From an uncultured Sphingomonas sp. (lineage in GTDB: Bacteria; Pseudomonadota; Alphaproteobacteria; Sphingomonadales; Sphingomonadaceae), in the NCBI RefSeq assembly GCF_913776855.1, contig NZ_CAJYQD010000048.1, positions 19,634 to 83,633 of the forward strand: 64,000 bases of DNA. The letters are read 5' to 3'. The notes under the pieces are model-generated. The model saw nothing but the letters and a program-made list of their open reading frames with translations, was not told the DNA's origin and made no database searches. The translations under genes and the position numbers were made by a program. Every line of letters starts with the position of its first letter. Within the stretch, counting starts at the first letter, position 1. Shown here piece after piece: positions 24,945 through 35,178 of this stretch.

Positions 24945-27900
24945 TCAGAATTTGAAGGTCGCGCCGGCGAACAGGATGCGGCCCGAATAGCCGTTGGTCC
25001 AGAAACGCGCCTTCGTATCGTCGCCCAGATGCTGGCGCAGTTCCGACTTGGTGAGGTTCAGCACCGAAGCCGACAGCACCAGTTGCGGCGTCAGGTTGTA
25101 GGCGACGTTCAAATCCACCTGCTCATAGGGTTCGGTGTAGATGGTCAGCTGGTTGTGCGTCCCGTTCACCACCTCGCCCCGGCGGTTGTACGATGCGCGG
25201 GCTAGGAACTTGTCGTTTTCATAGAACAGCGTGAAGTTCGCCTGGTTCTTGGCGCTGCCGACCAGCGGCGACTTGGCGATCTCCCGTCCGTTCAGCACGA
25301 CGGCGGCAAGGTTCGTGTCGTTGAAGGTCAGGTTGGCCTGATACCCCACCCCGAAATCGAACGTATGCTGGGCATAGAATTCGATGCCCTGCGAAACACC
25401 GTCCTGCCCGTTGGCCTGGGTCGAGAAGTTGCGGACATTGACCGTTTCGCCGCCGATCGTCACCGCCTGATCCTGCGACACCGGTACGACGAAGTTCTTC
25501 ACGTCCTTGCGGAACAGGCCGACGCCGATGACCGATCCGCGATGGTAATACCATTCGAGGCCGATGTCGTACTGCCACGCCTGGAACGCTTCCAGGTCCT
25601 TGTTCGACCCGCTGCCGGTCCATCCGGGCTGGCTGGTGCCGCCGCCCGCCACACGGTCGCTGCTATATTCCTCCGACACGAAGTTCAGTGCGCCGGGGAA
25701 GGCAAGGTTGGTGAACGCCGGCCGTGCGATGACCTTTGCCACCGCGCCGCGCACGACCAGGTTCGACGTGGCGTCGAACGCGAGGTTCAGGCTGGGCAGG
25801 ACATCGGTATAGGTCTTTTCCAGCGTGTTCAGCTCGAACGTCTTCTGCCGCACCTCGGCACGGACGAAGCCGCTCTCGCAAATCTGGTTCGCGGCGCCCG
25901 GCGTACAGGCGAGCGGGCGGCCATCGGGACCATCGGCGAAATAATCGAGGAAGCGTTCGACCGCATCGGTCGATTCCGCGCGCTGCCTGGTATGGACCAG
26001 CCGCACGCCCCAGTTGCCGCGCAACCGGTCGCTCTTGATATTGGCCTGGAGATAGCCCGACCAGATCTTCTCCCCCACATTGTAGATGAAGTCCGGCTCC
26101 TCGAACCGCACCGACCCGCCGTAGCGATCGTCGAGATAGCTCAGATAGTTGGTGAAGTTGATGCCGGGGAACACGTTCGCGGCAAACCCGCCGGGAATAT
26201 TGGTGATCGGGTTCGACAGGAAGAATTCGGGCCGCGCGGTGCTCGCCGTCGTGTCGCACTGCTGATAGCGCGTGGTCGTCCCCGGACAATTCCAGATGGT
26301 GTTGCCGGTATTGCGATGGACCGTACCGTCGCGATACTTCACGCCGAACTGCAGCGAATCGAATGCGCCGTTGGAGATCAGCCACGTGCCGTCGGCCTGG
26401 CCGTAATATTGCGAGATACGCGTGTTGATCCACGACGAATCTGTCGACCCCACGTCGATCTCGGCCAGCCCGCCCAGGATGCGATCCTGCAGGTCGGGCG
26501 AGAAGGTCATGGTCGGGGTGCCGGTCAGGTCCCACGCGCTGAAGCGGTTGCCGGGCTGATAGGCACCGTTCACTGCCACGCGCGGCTTGGCCGACATGCG
26601 GAAGTTGATCGACGGACCGCCTTCGGACCACGTGCGGCCGAGCTTGATGGCACCGACGAAGTTGTCGCTCTTATACTCCGCCTCGAAATCGGCGGTCTGC
26701 GACAGCGCTTCTTCCCGGCTGTAGCCGCCGGTCAGCTGCGGCGTCGGCACGGTACAGTCGTCCGGACCCCAGCCGCCGGGGCGCTGGCCGCCCGCCGCCG
26801 CCTCGGCCTCGCTGCACTAATATTTCTTGCCGTTGACAAGGCTGAACTGCGCCCCGGTCACGATCGTCCCGCTCGGGTCGAAGGTCAGCTTGTCGAGCAG
26901 CCGCCCGCCCGCCCAGTTGCCGTCGCCGGCATAGCGCGCGATGTTCCATTCCGGAATCTTCAGCGAATTGTTGACGTAGTCGCCGGTCAGGTTGAACCGG
27001 AAATAATTCGCGGTCAGCGTCAGCGCGTCGGTCGGCCGCCACTGCGCCGTCGCCTGGATGCCCAACCGTTCGCGGTTTTCGTCGCGGATGCCGAAATTGA
27101 CCGCGGTCGGCATGAAGAAGCCCGAATACAGCCGGCCATTCTGGTCGTTGAAGCCCGACTGGCCCCACCATTCGCTGGGCTGCGGCGAAAACGGCGTGCC
27201 GTTGACGTCGACACCGCTGCGCGACGGGTTCTGGTCATACCACAACCAATCCTCGGTCGTGGCGCTCATGGTGCGCGTCTGGCGCTTCTGCCACGTCGCA
27301 CTGACCAGCACGCCGAACGTCTCGTCCTTGTTCTTCCACGACAGCTGGCCGGAAACCTGCGGGTCCACACCCTTGGTCGTGTCGGCATAGGTGCCCTCGG
27401 CCGTCAGGAATCCCGACCATGCCGGCAGGTCGAGCGGGCGGCGGGTGTGCAGGATCACCGTGCCGCCGATGCCGCCTTCATCGATGCGTGCTTCCGACGA
27501 CTTGAACAGCTCCGCCTTGCCCAGCAGGTTGGACGGCATCAGCAGGAAGTTGAACGAGCGCGTCGCCTCGCTGTTCGTTTCCGACGACGCGATATAGTTG
27601 CCGTTGAGCAACGTCAGCGTCAGGTCGGGTTGCAGGCCGCGCACGCTGACCGTGCGTCCTTCGCCACCATCACGGGTGATGACGACGCCCGGCACGCGCT
27701 GAAGCGCGTCGGCGACGTTGCGGTCGGGGAATTTGCTGATGTCCTCGGCGGTGATGACCTCGACCACGGCCGCGGAATTACGCTTGTCGCGCAGGTTGCG
27801 GTCGATCGACGAACGATAGCCGGTGACGAGGATTTCACCATCGCCCTGCCCCTCATCGGCCGTCGTCACCGGCGCGTCGGTCGCGACCGGATCGGCCCCG

Positions 27901-28007
27901 ACCGTCGCCTGCGCCTGGGCCATACCGGCGAACCCGATCATGCCGGCGACCGCGACACCGGTCATCAGCCCCGCGCGAACGCGCCCGCCCATCCGAAAAT
28001 TCTTCAT
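24945..28007 (-). pseudogene. TonB-dependent receptor of the N-glycan locus, split by an in-frame amber codon
   Basis: The full frame is 1020 codons and reads as one carbohydrate-type TonB receptor: signal peptide (residues 1-33, GMAQAQA), plug (GEILVTGYRSSIDRNLRDKRNSAAVVEVITAEDISKFPDRNVADALQRVPGVV...VSVRGLQPDLTLTLLNGNYIAS) and a barrel ending in GATFKF. A TAG at 26819-26817 (codon 397) interrupts it between GKKY and CSEAEAAAG, with the same frame continuing on both sides. The 23 codons after the stop, before the next possible start (GTG at 26750), read as ordinary receptor sequence with a cysteine on each side of a loop. A stop after residue 396 removes most of the barrel. It could be a recent nonsense mutation, an assembly error or a suppressed codon; one base change from TAC (Tyr) would suffice. 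Confidence 0.85.
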
Positions 28008-28096
28008 CCCGTCCTCCCCTTTTCAGGCGACGGCCTTGGCCGCCCGCCTCGCTGTTGCGCGTTCGCCCGGTCTGATGCCGATTCGAACTATCGATG

Positions 28097-28137
28097 ATGT
28101 AATCGATTACATGCACGTTGCATGGCGAATATGTCAA
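28097..28137 (-). promoter_or_regulatory. Promoter and LacI-type operator of the N-glycan receptor
   Basis: A perfect 16-bp palindrome ATGTAATCGATTACAT lies at 28097-28112. Just upstream on the minus strand is a consensus -35, TTGACA (28137-28132). The operator overlaps the expected -10 and start region, so binding would block transcription. Two near-identical palindromes are at 37149 and 38261. Confidence 0.8.
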
Positions 28138-28145
28138 GAGTCTTT

Positions 28146-29780
28146 CTAATCCCGGCAGCCGGGTTCGATCGCAAGTTGACCGACGTTCAGCGGGCTGCGG
28201 GCGTCGGGCCGGACGAGGACCGACAGGCGCACCTCCCCCACGGCCGGCCGCACGCACCAGCGGGTCTGCTGCCATCCGGGGCCTGTTGCGACGGACCGGC
28301 TCGAACGCCCGACCCGCACGGCATAGCCTGACCCGCCCCGCGTGACCGCCGTCACCGTGGCCGCCCGATTCAGACGCAGGGCGTAGAGCGGCACCTCCAC
28401 CCGCCCGCCTGTTTCCTGAGGCGCAATGCGCAGCGACGATCCGCCGTCGAACGGCGCGTCGAAATCATAATTGACCGCGACCTTTCGCCCCCCCAGCGTC
28501 GCGAACTGCCAGGTCGGCAGCGTATCCTGTCGCGCCATGTCGTGCCACGGACCGCCGACCACGACGCCCCGCCGCGCCTCCACCCGCCCATGACCGATGT
28601 TGAAGCGGGTGATGAAGGGCAAGGCGGGGATCAGCCCCCTGGTCGGCGCCAGCGATGCGATGCCCGGCCAGCCCTTGCCCCCCGTTGTCGCCAGATTGCG
28701 ATCGTCACCCGCGAACAGGCGACGTTCGGCATCATAGAAACGGACGACATCGCGCGGGTCGCGATCGAAATCGCTGAAGCGTGGCGTGCGGGCATCCCCC
28801 GGCCAGCTATAGCCGAAATGCGGCGCGAACAGCGCGATCGATCCATAGGCTCGCCCACCCGGCCGCGCGCGCAGCGCGTCCAGCCAGCCGCCGTTGCGGA
28901 ACGCCGGCTGGGCATCGCGCGCCGGCCACAGATCGGCGCCGATGAACACGTCGTAACGGCTGCGGCCCATGCGCTCGGCCAGCGCCGCACCTTCGGCCAG
29001 TCCCGCCCGCGTCCAGTCGTAATTGAGGAACATCGCATCCGCCGTGCGTCGCGTTCCGTCCTGCAGAAAGCGGGCATTGGCCGGGGTCAGCGCATTCTGC
29101 CACCGGACGCGACCATCGGGCAGCAGCGCGTCGTACCAATGGACCCTCATGCCCGCCGGTGCGACCGCGCGCAGTTCGACCATGAAGTCGATCATCGCCG
29201 CGCCGTCCGCTTCGGCGGTTTCGGCATTCACGAACCAGCCGTCAAAGCCATAATATCGCGCGATGCGCACCAGCTGTCGTGCCGCCGGGAAATGCCCCTG
29301 CGCATCGCGGCGCAGAAAGGACGCGACCGTTTCGGGCGACCCGCCCCATGCGACGGGCGCGAAGAACACCGTGCCGATCACCTCCACACCGTTGCGATGC
29401 GCCGCCTCCACCCAGCCGCGCGACGGCAGGTTGATGCCGCGATCCGCCGTGCCCGCGAACCAGGCGAGGATGTCGATCTGCGGCCAATGGGTAAAGACAT
29501 AGCCGTTGAACCGCGACAGCCGCCCGCGATGCCCGCCCAGGTCGTTCATCCCGTCCGGGGCGTACAGGACGCGCACCTGCGGATCGATCGCCGCCCCCCG
29601 CCGCAGCGGCTTGGCGATAAACCGCGGCACCACCGGCACGCGCGCGACATTGCCGCTGTCAGCCGTCCGCCCGTCCGGGGTCCAGCGCAGCAGCTCGTCG
29701 ATGGTCAGCGACAGTGGCGCACCCTGCGCCGCCGCCGGGGCGGACGCCAGCAGCGCGACGGCGGCGAGCGCTCCTCTCAT
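28146..29780 (-). CDS. GH85 endo-beta-N-acetylglucosaminidase
   Basis: Endoglycosidase of 544 residues that cuts the chitobiose core of N-linked glycans, leaving one GlcNAc on the protein. A Sec signal peptide (MRGALAAVALLASAPAAAQG) indicates export. The catalytic region reads YYGFDGWFVNAET, where Asn185 and Glu187 correspond to the Asn/Glu pair needed for the oxazoline mechanism in GH85. Other family segments are FNGYVFTHWPQIDILAWFAGT near the front and VHWYDALLPDGRVRWQNALTPAN. The C-terminal 150 residues form a beta-rich accessory region. The ATG overlaps the stop of the GH2 gene by 4 nt. It is the last gene of the SSS-GH92-GH2-GH85 operon. Confidence 0.92.
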   Translation of the reverse strand: MRGALAAVALLASAPAAAQGAPLSLTIDELLRWTPDGRTADSGNVARVPVVPRFIAKPLRRGAAIDPQVRVLYAPDGMNDLGGHRGRLSRFNGYVFTHWPQIDILAWFAGTADRGINLPSRGWVEAAHRNGVEVIGTVFFAPVAWGGSPETVASFLRRDAQGHFPAARQLVRIARYYGFDGWFVNAETAEADGAAMIDFMVELRAVAPAGMRVHWYDALLPDGRVRWQNALTPANARFLQDGTRRTADAMFLNYDWTRAGLAEGAALAERMGRSRYDVFIGADLWPARDAQPAFRNGGWLDALRARPGGRAYGSIALFAPHFGYSWPGDARTPRFSDFDRDPRDVVRFYDAERRLFAGDDRNLATTGGKGWPGIASLAPTRGLIPALPFITRFNIGHGRVEARRGVVVGGPWHDMARQDTLPTWQFATLGGRKVAVNYDFDAPFDGGSSLRIAPQETGGRVEVPLYALRLNRAATVTAVTRGGSGYAVRVGRSSRSVATGPGWQQTRWCVRPAVGEVRLSVLVRPDARSPLNVGQLAIEPGCRD

Positions 29781-32182
29781 GCGATCCAGTCGACCAGGCT
29801 GGCGACCGCGACCGGCGCATCCTCGGCCAACCGTCCCTCGCGCAGGGTCACCCGCCGTTCCTCGCCCGGCAACAGGTCGAAATAATTGTCGGAAAGGTTA
29901 GCTGCATCGACCGCAATCTTGACCGCCCGTGCGAACCTCTCCGCGCGCACCACGACGGCGCCATCCTCGGCCCGCACCGACAGCCCCGGATCGGGCAGCC
30001 GACAGGCGGTCGCATCGCGCACCATCCGCACGTCGCGGGCGCGTTCCCCTGAAGCGCCGACGATCCGGCTGACCAGCACATCGCCTGTCGCGGCGGGAAC
30101 CCGCGCGACGATAGCGGCGCTGTTCTCGGCCACCGTGACCTGCTCGACCATCTTCCAGCGCACCGTGCCGTCGAAATCGAGCAGCTCGACCACCAGATCC
30201 GCCACGATCGGATCGAGCAGGTCCGACACCGCGTGGATCGCAAATCCGTCGCCCACCGGCTCCGCCGACAGGATCAGTGGCGCGAATGACCGCGCCGCCT
30301 GATAATGCAGCGCCTTCCACCGGCCATAATGATCGATGCTCGACCACGAGATCGCCGGGAAACAGTCGTTGAACTGCCAGTAGAGCGATCCCATGCAGCG
30401 CGGCATTGCCCGGCGATGCGCCTCGAACGCGATGCGCAATCCATCCGCCTGGGTCAGCTGGCTGAGCGTGCAGAAGGCGGCGAAGTCGCGCGGTTCGCCA
30501 TAATGGTGGCGCAGGAACCGCCCGATGATCGCGTCGCCGCGCGGATGCTTCTGATGCAGCGCCAGCACCGCCGACCCCACCACGCGGTCGGCGGGATCGG
30601 TGAAGCGCTCGACCGAGGCGATGTCGGGATAGGACTGGAAGCCGTACTCGCTCATGAAGCGCGGCACGCGCTCCGCATAGGCGCTCAGCGGCTCCTCGCC
30701 ATGCCACACGCCCCAATAATGATTGTCGCCGCGGCGATCGTCGGTAGGATCGTTCCAGAAGCCGATGGGTGACGACGGCAGGTAGAAGCGCTCCGGGTCA
30801 TGCTGCGCGACCAGATCGGGCAGCAGCCGTTCGAACAGGTCGCGATTTGCCGCGACCAGCCGTTCGAACAGGTCGGCCGGATAGCCGAAGGTCGTCGGCC
30901 AGTTCCAGTGCGCAATGCCCAGCGACACCTCGTTATTGCCGCACCACAGCGCCAGCGAGGGATGCCGCCGCAGCCGCCGTATCTGCTGGCGTGCCTCCTC
31001 CGAGACGTTCGCCAGGAACGCCGGGTCGGACGGATACAGCGTGCAGCTGAACATGAAATCCTGCCAGATCAGGATGCCATGTTCGTCGGCTAGGTCGTGG
31101 AACAGGTCGCTTTCATAGGTTCCGCCACCCCATACCCGCAGCATGTTCATGTTGGCGTCGACCGCATCGCGGAACAACTGGCGGTAGCGTTCCGGCGTCA
31201 CGCGCTCGAGGAAGCTGTCAGACGGGATATAGTTCGCGCCCTTCATGAAGGTGCGGCGGCCGTTCACCTCGATCTCGAAACATTCGCCGATCACATCCGG
31301 TTCGTTGCGCACGCGGATGGTGCGCAACCCGACGCGGGCGCTTGCCCGGTCGATGACGCCGGCATCGTCGTGGAGCGTCGCGGTGAAGCGATAGAGGAAC
31401 GCCTCACCCAACCCGTTCGGCCACCACAGATGCGGGTTGTCGATCACCACCCGCGCCGTCGTACCGCGCACCGGCGCGATACCGGCCACGTCACAGCTGA
31501 TCTCGACCTCGCCCGCGCCTTCGACCTCGACGTCGAACGCGACGATGGCCTGTTCCTCGCTCAACGCTTCGATCCGGTACTGCACGTCGACGATCCGCCC
31601 GCGCCGCACCACGTCCAGCCACACCGACCGCCACACGCCCGACGGCACATATTTCGGCCCCCAGTCCCAGCCGAAATGATAGGGCGCTTTCCGCACGTAG
31701 ACGCTGGCATGGACGGCGGTCTTGTCGTTTTCCGCCGGATAGGTGAAGCCGTCCGCCGCCTGCCGCGCTTCGCCGTAGCGTACGGGCGAGCGGAACTGCA
31801 GCGCCAGTTCGTTGGCGCCGACGCGCAGCCGGTCGCGCACCTCGACCCGGTGCGACCGGAACATATTGTCGCTCGACAACAGCTCCGTCCCGTTCAACCG
31901 CACGTCGCACAGCGTGTCGAGGCCATCGAACACCAGCGCCACGCTGTCGCCCGTCAGTTCGTCGGCGGTCACGTCGAAGGTGCAGCGATATTCCCAATCC
32001 GCCCGCTCGATCCATTGGAGGCGCGGCTCTGCGTCGCGATGATACGGGTCCTCGATCAGCCCCGCGCGCCACAGATCGGTGAAGTTCGACCCCGGCACCT
32101 GCGCCGGCAGCCATGCCTCCTCCCCGAACTGGCGAAAGGTCCAGCCGCTGTCGAGCGTGCGGCGGGTCGTGGCAGGCATCAT
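29777..32182 (-). CDS. GH2 beta-mannosidase
   Basis: Family 2 beta-mannosidase of 801 residues that would split Man-beta-1,4-GlcNAc, the core of N-glycans. The sugar-binding N-terminal domain (VPGSNFTDLWRAGLIEDPYHRDAEPRLQWIERADWEYR) and HFGWDWGPKYVPSGVWR are characteristic. The acid/base glutamate is in LALWCGNNEVSLG and the nucleophile in FMSEYGFQSYP. There is no signal peptide, so it is likely cytoplasmic and acts on an imported disaccharide. The start has two adjacent ATGs (32182 and 32179) overlapping the GH92 TGA; the longer frame inside GH92 is rejected. Confidence 0.94.
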   Translation of the reverse strand: MMPATTRRTLDSGWTFRQFGEEAWLPAQVPGSNFTDLWRAGLIEDPYHRDAEPRLQWIERADWEYRCTFDVTADELTGDSVALVFDGLDTLCDVRLNGTELLSSDNMFRSHRVEVRDRLRVGANELALQFRSPVRYGEARQAADGFTYPAENDKTAVHASVYVRKAPYHFGWDWGPKYVPSGVWRSVWLDVVRRGRIVDVQYRIEALSEEQAIVAFDVEVEGAGEVEISCDVAGIAPVRGTTARVVIDNPHLWWPNGLGEAFLYRFTATLHDDAGVIDRASARVGLRTIRVRNEPDVIGECFEIEVNGRRTFMKGANYIPSDSFLERVTPERYRQLFRDAVDANMNMLRVWGGGTYESDLFHDLADEHGILIWQDFMFSCTLYPSDPAFLANVSEEARQQIRRLRRHPSLALWCGNNEVSLGIAHWNWPTTFGYPADLFERLVAANRDLFERLLPDLVAQHDPERFYLPSSPIGFWNDPTDDRRGDNHYWGVWHGEEPLSAYAERVPRFMSEYGFQSYPDIASVERFTDPADRVVGSAVLALHQKHPRGDAIIGRFLRHHYGEPRDFAAFCTLSQLTQADGLRIAFEAHRRAMPRCMGSLYWQFNDCFPAISWSSIDHYGRWKALHYQAARSFAPLILSAEPVGDGFAIHAVSDLLDPIVADLVVELLDFDGTVRWKMVEQVTVAENSAAIVARVPAATGDVLVSRIVGASGERARDVRMVRDATACRLPDPGLSVRAEDGAVVVRAERFARAVKIAVDAANLSDNYFDLLPGEERRVTLREGRLAEDAPVAVASLVDWIA

Positions 32183-35178
32183 TGCAGGTTGATCTCGTCG
32201 AGGAACAGCCAGGCCGGCTTGCCCCGCGGCTTGAGGGAAGCGGGCATGTCGCCCCAGGCGACCGCACGGACGCGGTAATGGCGATAGGGGCGTCCCGGCA
32301 GCGGGATGGCGATACGCTCGACCGTCTGGGTCACCCCGCGCCACGGGGCGACGTCGCGCGTCGCGATCGGGGTCAGGCGGGCCGGATCGTCGCCGGCCAG
32401 CACCTCGAACCGGCGCGGCGGCATGATGCCGTTCATCGCATCGTCGAGATAGCCGATGGTCAGGATGCGCGCGGGCTTCGGTGCGCCGAGGTCGATGGTC
32501 GCGGTGATGTCGCCCACGCGCCCGGTCCAGCGTTTGTCGCCATAGGCCTGCCCGCCGACGATCCCGTCGATCAGCATCGCGCCGTCCTTCGCACCGTAAC
32601 CGATGCCATCCTCCGCCAACGAGATGCGCGGGAAACCGGGGGCCAGCCCTTTCAGCAGGCTGCGAACATAGTGCCGCTCCAGCGTCGTGCTGCGCCCGAG
32701 CTTCGCATCGAACGCGGCGGCGCGGATCACCGTGTCGCGGTCGATCCGCACTGGCGCGGCATAGCGGGTCGAGCGCGGCGTCGGCTCGCCGCCGTCCCGC
32801 GTATAGCGGATCGCACCGCCCGCCGTCCGCAGCGTCACGTCGCGCGTCACGGCAAAGCGTGGGTCCTCGACCGGATCATAGGGTACCCAGGGCGCACGCT
32901 GCGTCACCGACACCGGTGCCCGGTCGTCGAACGCGCCGAGACTGCTATCCTCCGGCCGACTGCCCCAGCGCGACGGCTGCGAACCCATTACGAAGCGCAG
33001 CGTGCCGCCGGCCAGCAACTGCGCGTGCGTCAGATAGGTCCTGGTCAGAGGCTGCCCGTTCAACGTCGCCGACTGGACATAGATATTGCGCGCCGACAGC
33101 CGCTCTGCCTCGACGGTGAAGCTCCGCCCGCCCGGCAGGCGCATCGTCGCGCGGCGGTGATAGGGTGCGCCGATCTGATAGGTCAGGTCACCGGGCGCGA
33201 CCGGGTAGAACCCCAGCGTACTGAACACATACCACGCCGACATCTGGCCCAGATCGTCATTATTGACCAACCCGCCCGGCCGATCCGAATACATTTCGCG
33301 CACGACGCGGTTCACATAATATTGCGTCCGCCCCGGCTGTCCGGCGAGGTTGAAGAGGTACGGCATCTGATGCCCCGGCTCGTCGCCATGGCCATAGCGG
33401 CCGACGAACCCCGACAGATCGACATGCTGCTCGCCCCCGATCGGCGTGGTGTCGCGAAAGATGCGCTCTAACCAGTCGCCATAGGCTTTGCGCCCGCCAT
33501 GCAGCCGGATCGCCGCCGCCATGTCGTGCGGGGTATAGGCGGAATAGGCCCAGATGTTTCCGGAGACATAGTTGCGATTGAGGTCACCCCAATCGTCCCG
33601 CCGCATCGGCGCGAACCGGCCATCGGCCAGCATCGGCAACAGCCAGCCACTGGCCGGGTCGTATAATTGCCGCCACCCGGTCGCACGCTCGGCAAACAGC
33701 GTGGCGTCGTCGGCACGGCCGAGCTTCGCCGCGACCTGTCCGATCGTCCAGTCCTCGTAATTCTGCTCGGTCGTCTTCGACACAGAACTGGCGACATCGG
33801 CGGGGACGAAACCATAGCGCAGATAGCCGTCCATGCCGTTCAGGTCATAGACGTTGCTGTGCTTCGTCCGATCGAACGCGCTCGCCCGGATCGCGGCATA
33901 GGCGCTGGCCGGATCGACCCCCGGCAGCCCCTTTATGACCGCATCGGCAATGATCGACACGATCGGATAGCCGATCATCACCCGGTTATCATGGCCGACC
34001 GCTTCCCAGCTGGGCAGGATCAGGGCGGCATCGCGGTGGCGCGACACCATGCTGGCGACGATTCCGCCGGCCTGTGCCGGGTCGACGATGGTCAGCAGCG
34101 GGTGGACCGCGCGATAGGTGTCCCAGTTCGAAAAATTGCTGAACTGCGGGATGTTCGACCGCAGCACCCGCCCCTCGACGCGGTAGTCGCCTGTCACGTC
34201 CGACACCAGGTTCGGGGCGATCGCGGCGTGATAGCTGGCGGTGTAGAAGATGCGCTTCTTGGCCGCATCCGGCTCCGTGATACGGATCGCCGACAGCCGC
34301 GTCGCCCACGCCGCCCGCGCCGCGCGCCGCACCGTGTCGAAGTCCTTGCCCTCGGCCTCGGCCCGAAAATTGGCGAGCGCCCCTTCCGCCGAAGCGTGGG
34401 AGATCGCCACCGCTACCTCGACCTGCCCGACATCCTTGCCGAACCGGACATAGGTTCGCCGCGCTGCGCCCTTGCCCGCCCGCCCGGCAACCGGCCGGTC
34501 GGCTTCGGTCAGTTGTGCCGCAGCAAACGGCTGCGAGAAGCGCGCCACGAAATAGACCGTCCGCGCCCCGGCCGACGATCCGATCGTGCGCCGCCAGCCG
34601 CGGATTTCACGTTCCGACACGATCTCGATCCCGCTTTCCAGCGCATGGTCGTCGCCGACCGCATGGATCGGATCAATCACGACATAACGCTCGCCCGTTC
34701 CGTTGAAGCGGTAGCGGTGGAAACCGGTGCGCAGCGTCGCGGTCAGTTCGACATCGACATCGGCATCGTCGAGGTGGACCCGGTAATAGCCCGCCTGCGC
34801 CTGTTCCCGATCATGCGAAAAGCGCGAGCGATAGCCGGCGCCGGGTTTGTTGAGCGCACCCATTGCCGTGCCCGCCACTCGGGTCGGCATCAACAGGATG
34901 TCGCCCAGCGCCCCCAGCCCCGCCCCGCTGATATGGGTGTGTGCGAACCCGTCGATCACGGTGTCGCTGTAATGATAGCCCGAGGTCCATTTCCATCCGT
35001 CGCGGCTGTTCGACGGGCTGAGCTGCACCATCCCGAACGGCAGCGTCGCGCCGGGAAAGACATGGCCGTCGCCATCGGTGCCGATCATCGGATCGACCCA
35101 CGCAACCGGATCGTCCGCCTCCTGTGCCAAGGCGGGCACCGCCAGCGCCAGTAGCATTGCGCCTGCGAACCACCTCAC
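32179..35178 (-). CDS. GH92 alpha-mannosidase, 999 residues, probable alpha-1,2 type
   Basis: Calcium-dependent exo-alpha-mannosidase family GH92. The start is GTG at 35178, overlapping the transporter stop (GTGA) and giving a clean signal peptide VRWFAGAMLLALAVPALAQ; a longer frame is antisense-like. Family motifs are WVDPMIGTDGDGHVFPGATLPFGMVQLSP, SHISGAGLG-like HTHISGAGLGALGD, SNWDTYRAVHPLLT and YGHGDEPGHQMPYLFN. The glutamate in HGDEPGH is the position that marks alpha-1,2 specificity in Bacteroides BT3990, as I recall it. After the catalytic part, about residue 750 on, come a chitobiase-type Ig-like domain (GGAIRYTRDGGEPTPRSTRYA) and an F5/8 type C/CBM32-like domain, suggesting binding to larger glycans. 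Confidence 0.92.
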   Translation of the reverse strand: MRWFAGAMLLALAVPALAQEADDPVAWVDPMIGTDGDGHVFPGATLPFGMVQLSPSNSRDGWKWTSGYHYSDTVIDGFAHTHISGAGLGALGDILLMPTRVAGTAMGALNKPGAGYRSRFSHDREQAQAGYYRVHLDDADVDVELTATLRTGFHRYRFNGTGERYVVIDPIHAVGDDHALESGIEIVSEREIRGWRRTIGSSAGARTVYFVARFSQPFAAAQLTEADRPVAGRAGKGAARRTYVRFGKDVGQVEVAVAISHASAEGALANFRAEAEGKDFDTVRRAARAAWATRLSAIRITEPDAAKKRIFYTASYHAAIAPNLVSDVTGDYRVEGRVLRSNIPQFSNFSNWDTYRAVHPLLTIVDPAQAGGIVASMVSRHRDAALILPSWEAVGHDNRVMIGYPIVSIIADAVIKGLPGVDPASAYAAIRASAFDRTKHSNVYDLNGMDGYLRYGFVPADVASSVSKTTEQNYEDWTIGQVAAKLGRADDATLFAERATGWRQLYDPASGWLLPMLADGRFAPMRRDDWGDLNRNYVSGNIWAYSAYTPHDMAAAIRLHGGRKAYGDWLERIFRDTTPIGGEQHVDLSGFVGRYGHGDEPGHQMPYLFNLAGQPGRTQYYVNRVVREMYSDRPGGLVNNDDLGQMSAWYVFSTLGFYPVAPGDLTYQIGAPYHRRATMRLPGGRSFTVEAERLSARNIYVQSATLNGQPLTRTYLTHAQLLAGGTLRFVMGSQPSRWGSRPEDSSLGAFDDRAPVSVTQRAPWVPYDPVEDPRFAVTRDVTLRTAGGAIRYTRDGGEPTPRSTRYAAPVRIDRDTVIRAAAFDAKLGRSTTLERHYVRSLLKGLAPGFPRISLAEDGIGYGAKDGAMLIDGIVGGQAYGDKRWTGRVGDITATIDLGAPKPARILTIGYLDDAMNGIMPPRRFEVLAGDDPARLTPIATRDVAPWRGVTQTVERIAIPLPGRPYRHYRVRAVAWGDMPASLKPRGKPAWLFLDEINLQ

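Noticed and set aside
26817..26819. Reading the amber codon as pyrrolysine or a programmed recoding site
   Set aside because: No PylRS or other recoding machinery is visible and no recoding structure is evident after the codon; mutation or error is simpler.
25365..28097. 910-codon open frame on the plus strand
   Set aside because: Antisense to the split receptor and its promoter; same composition artefact, no motif, no ribosome site.
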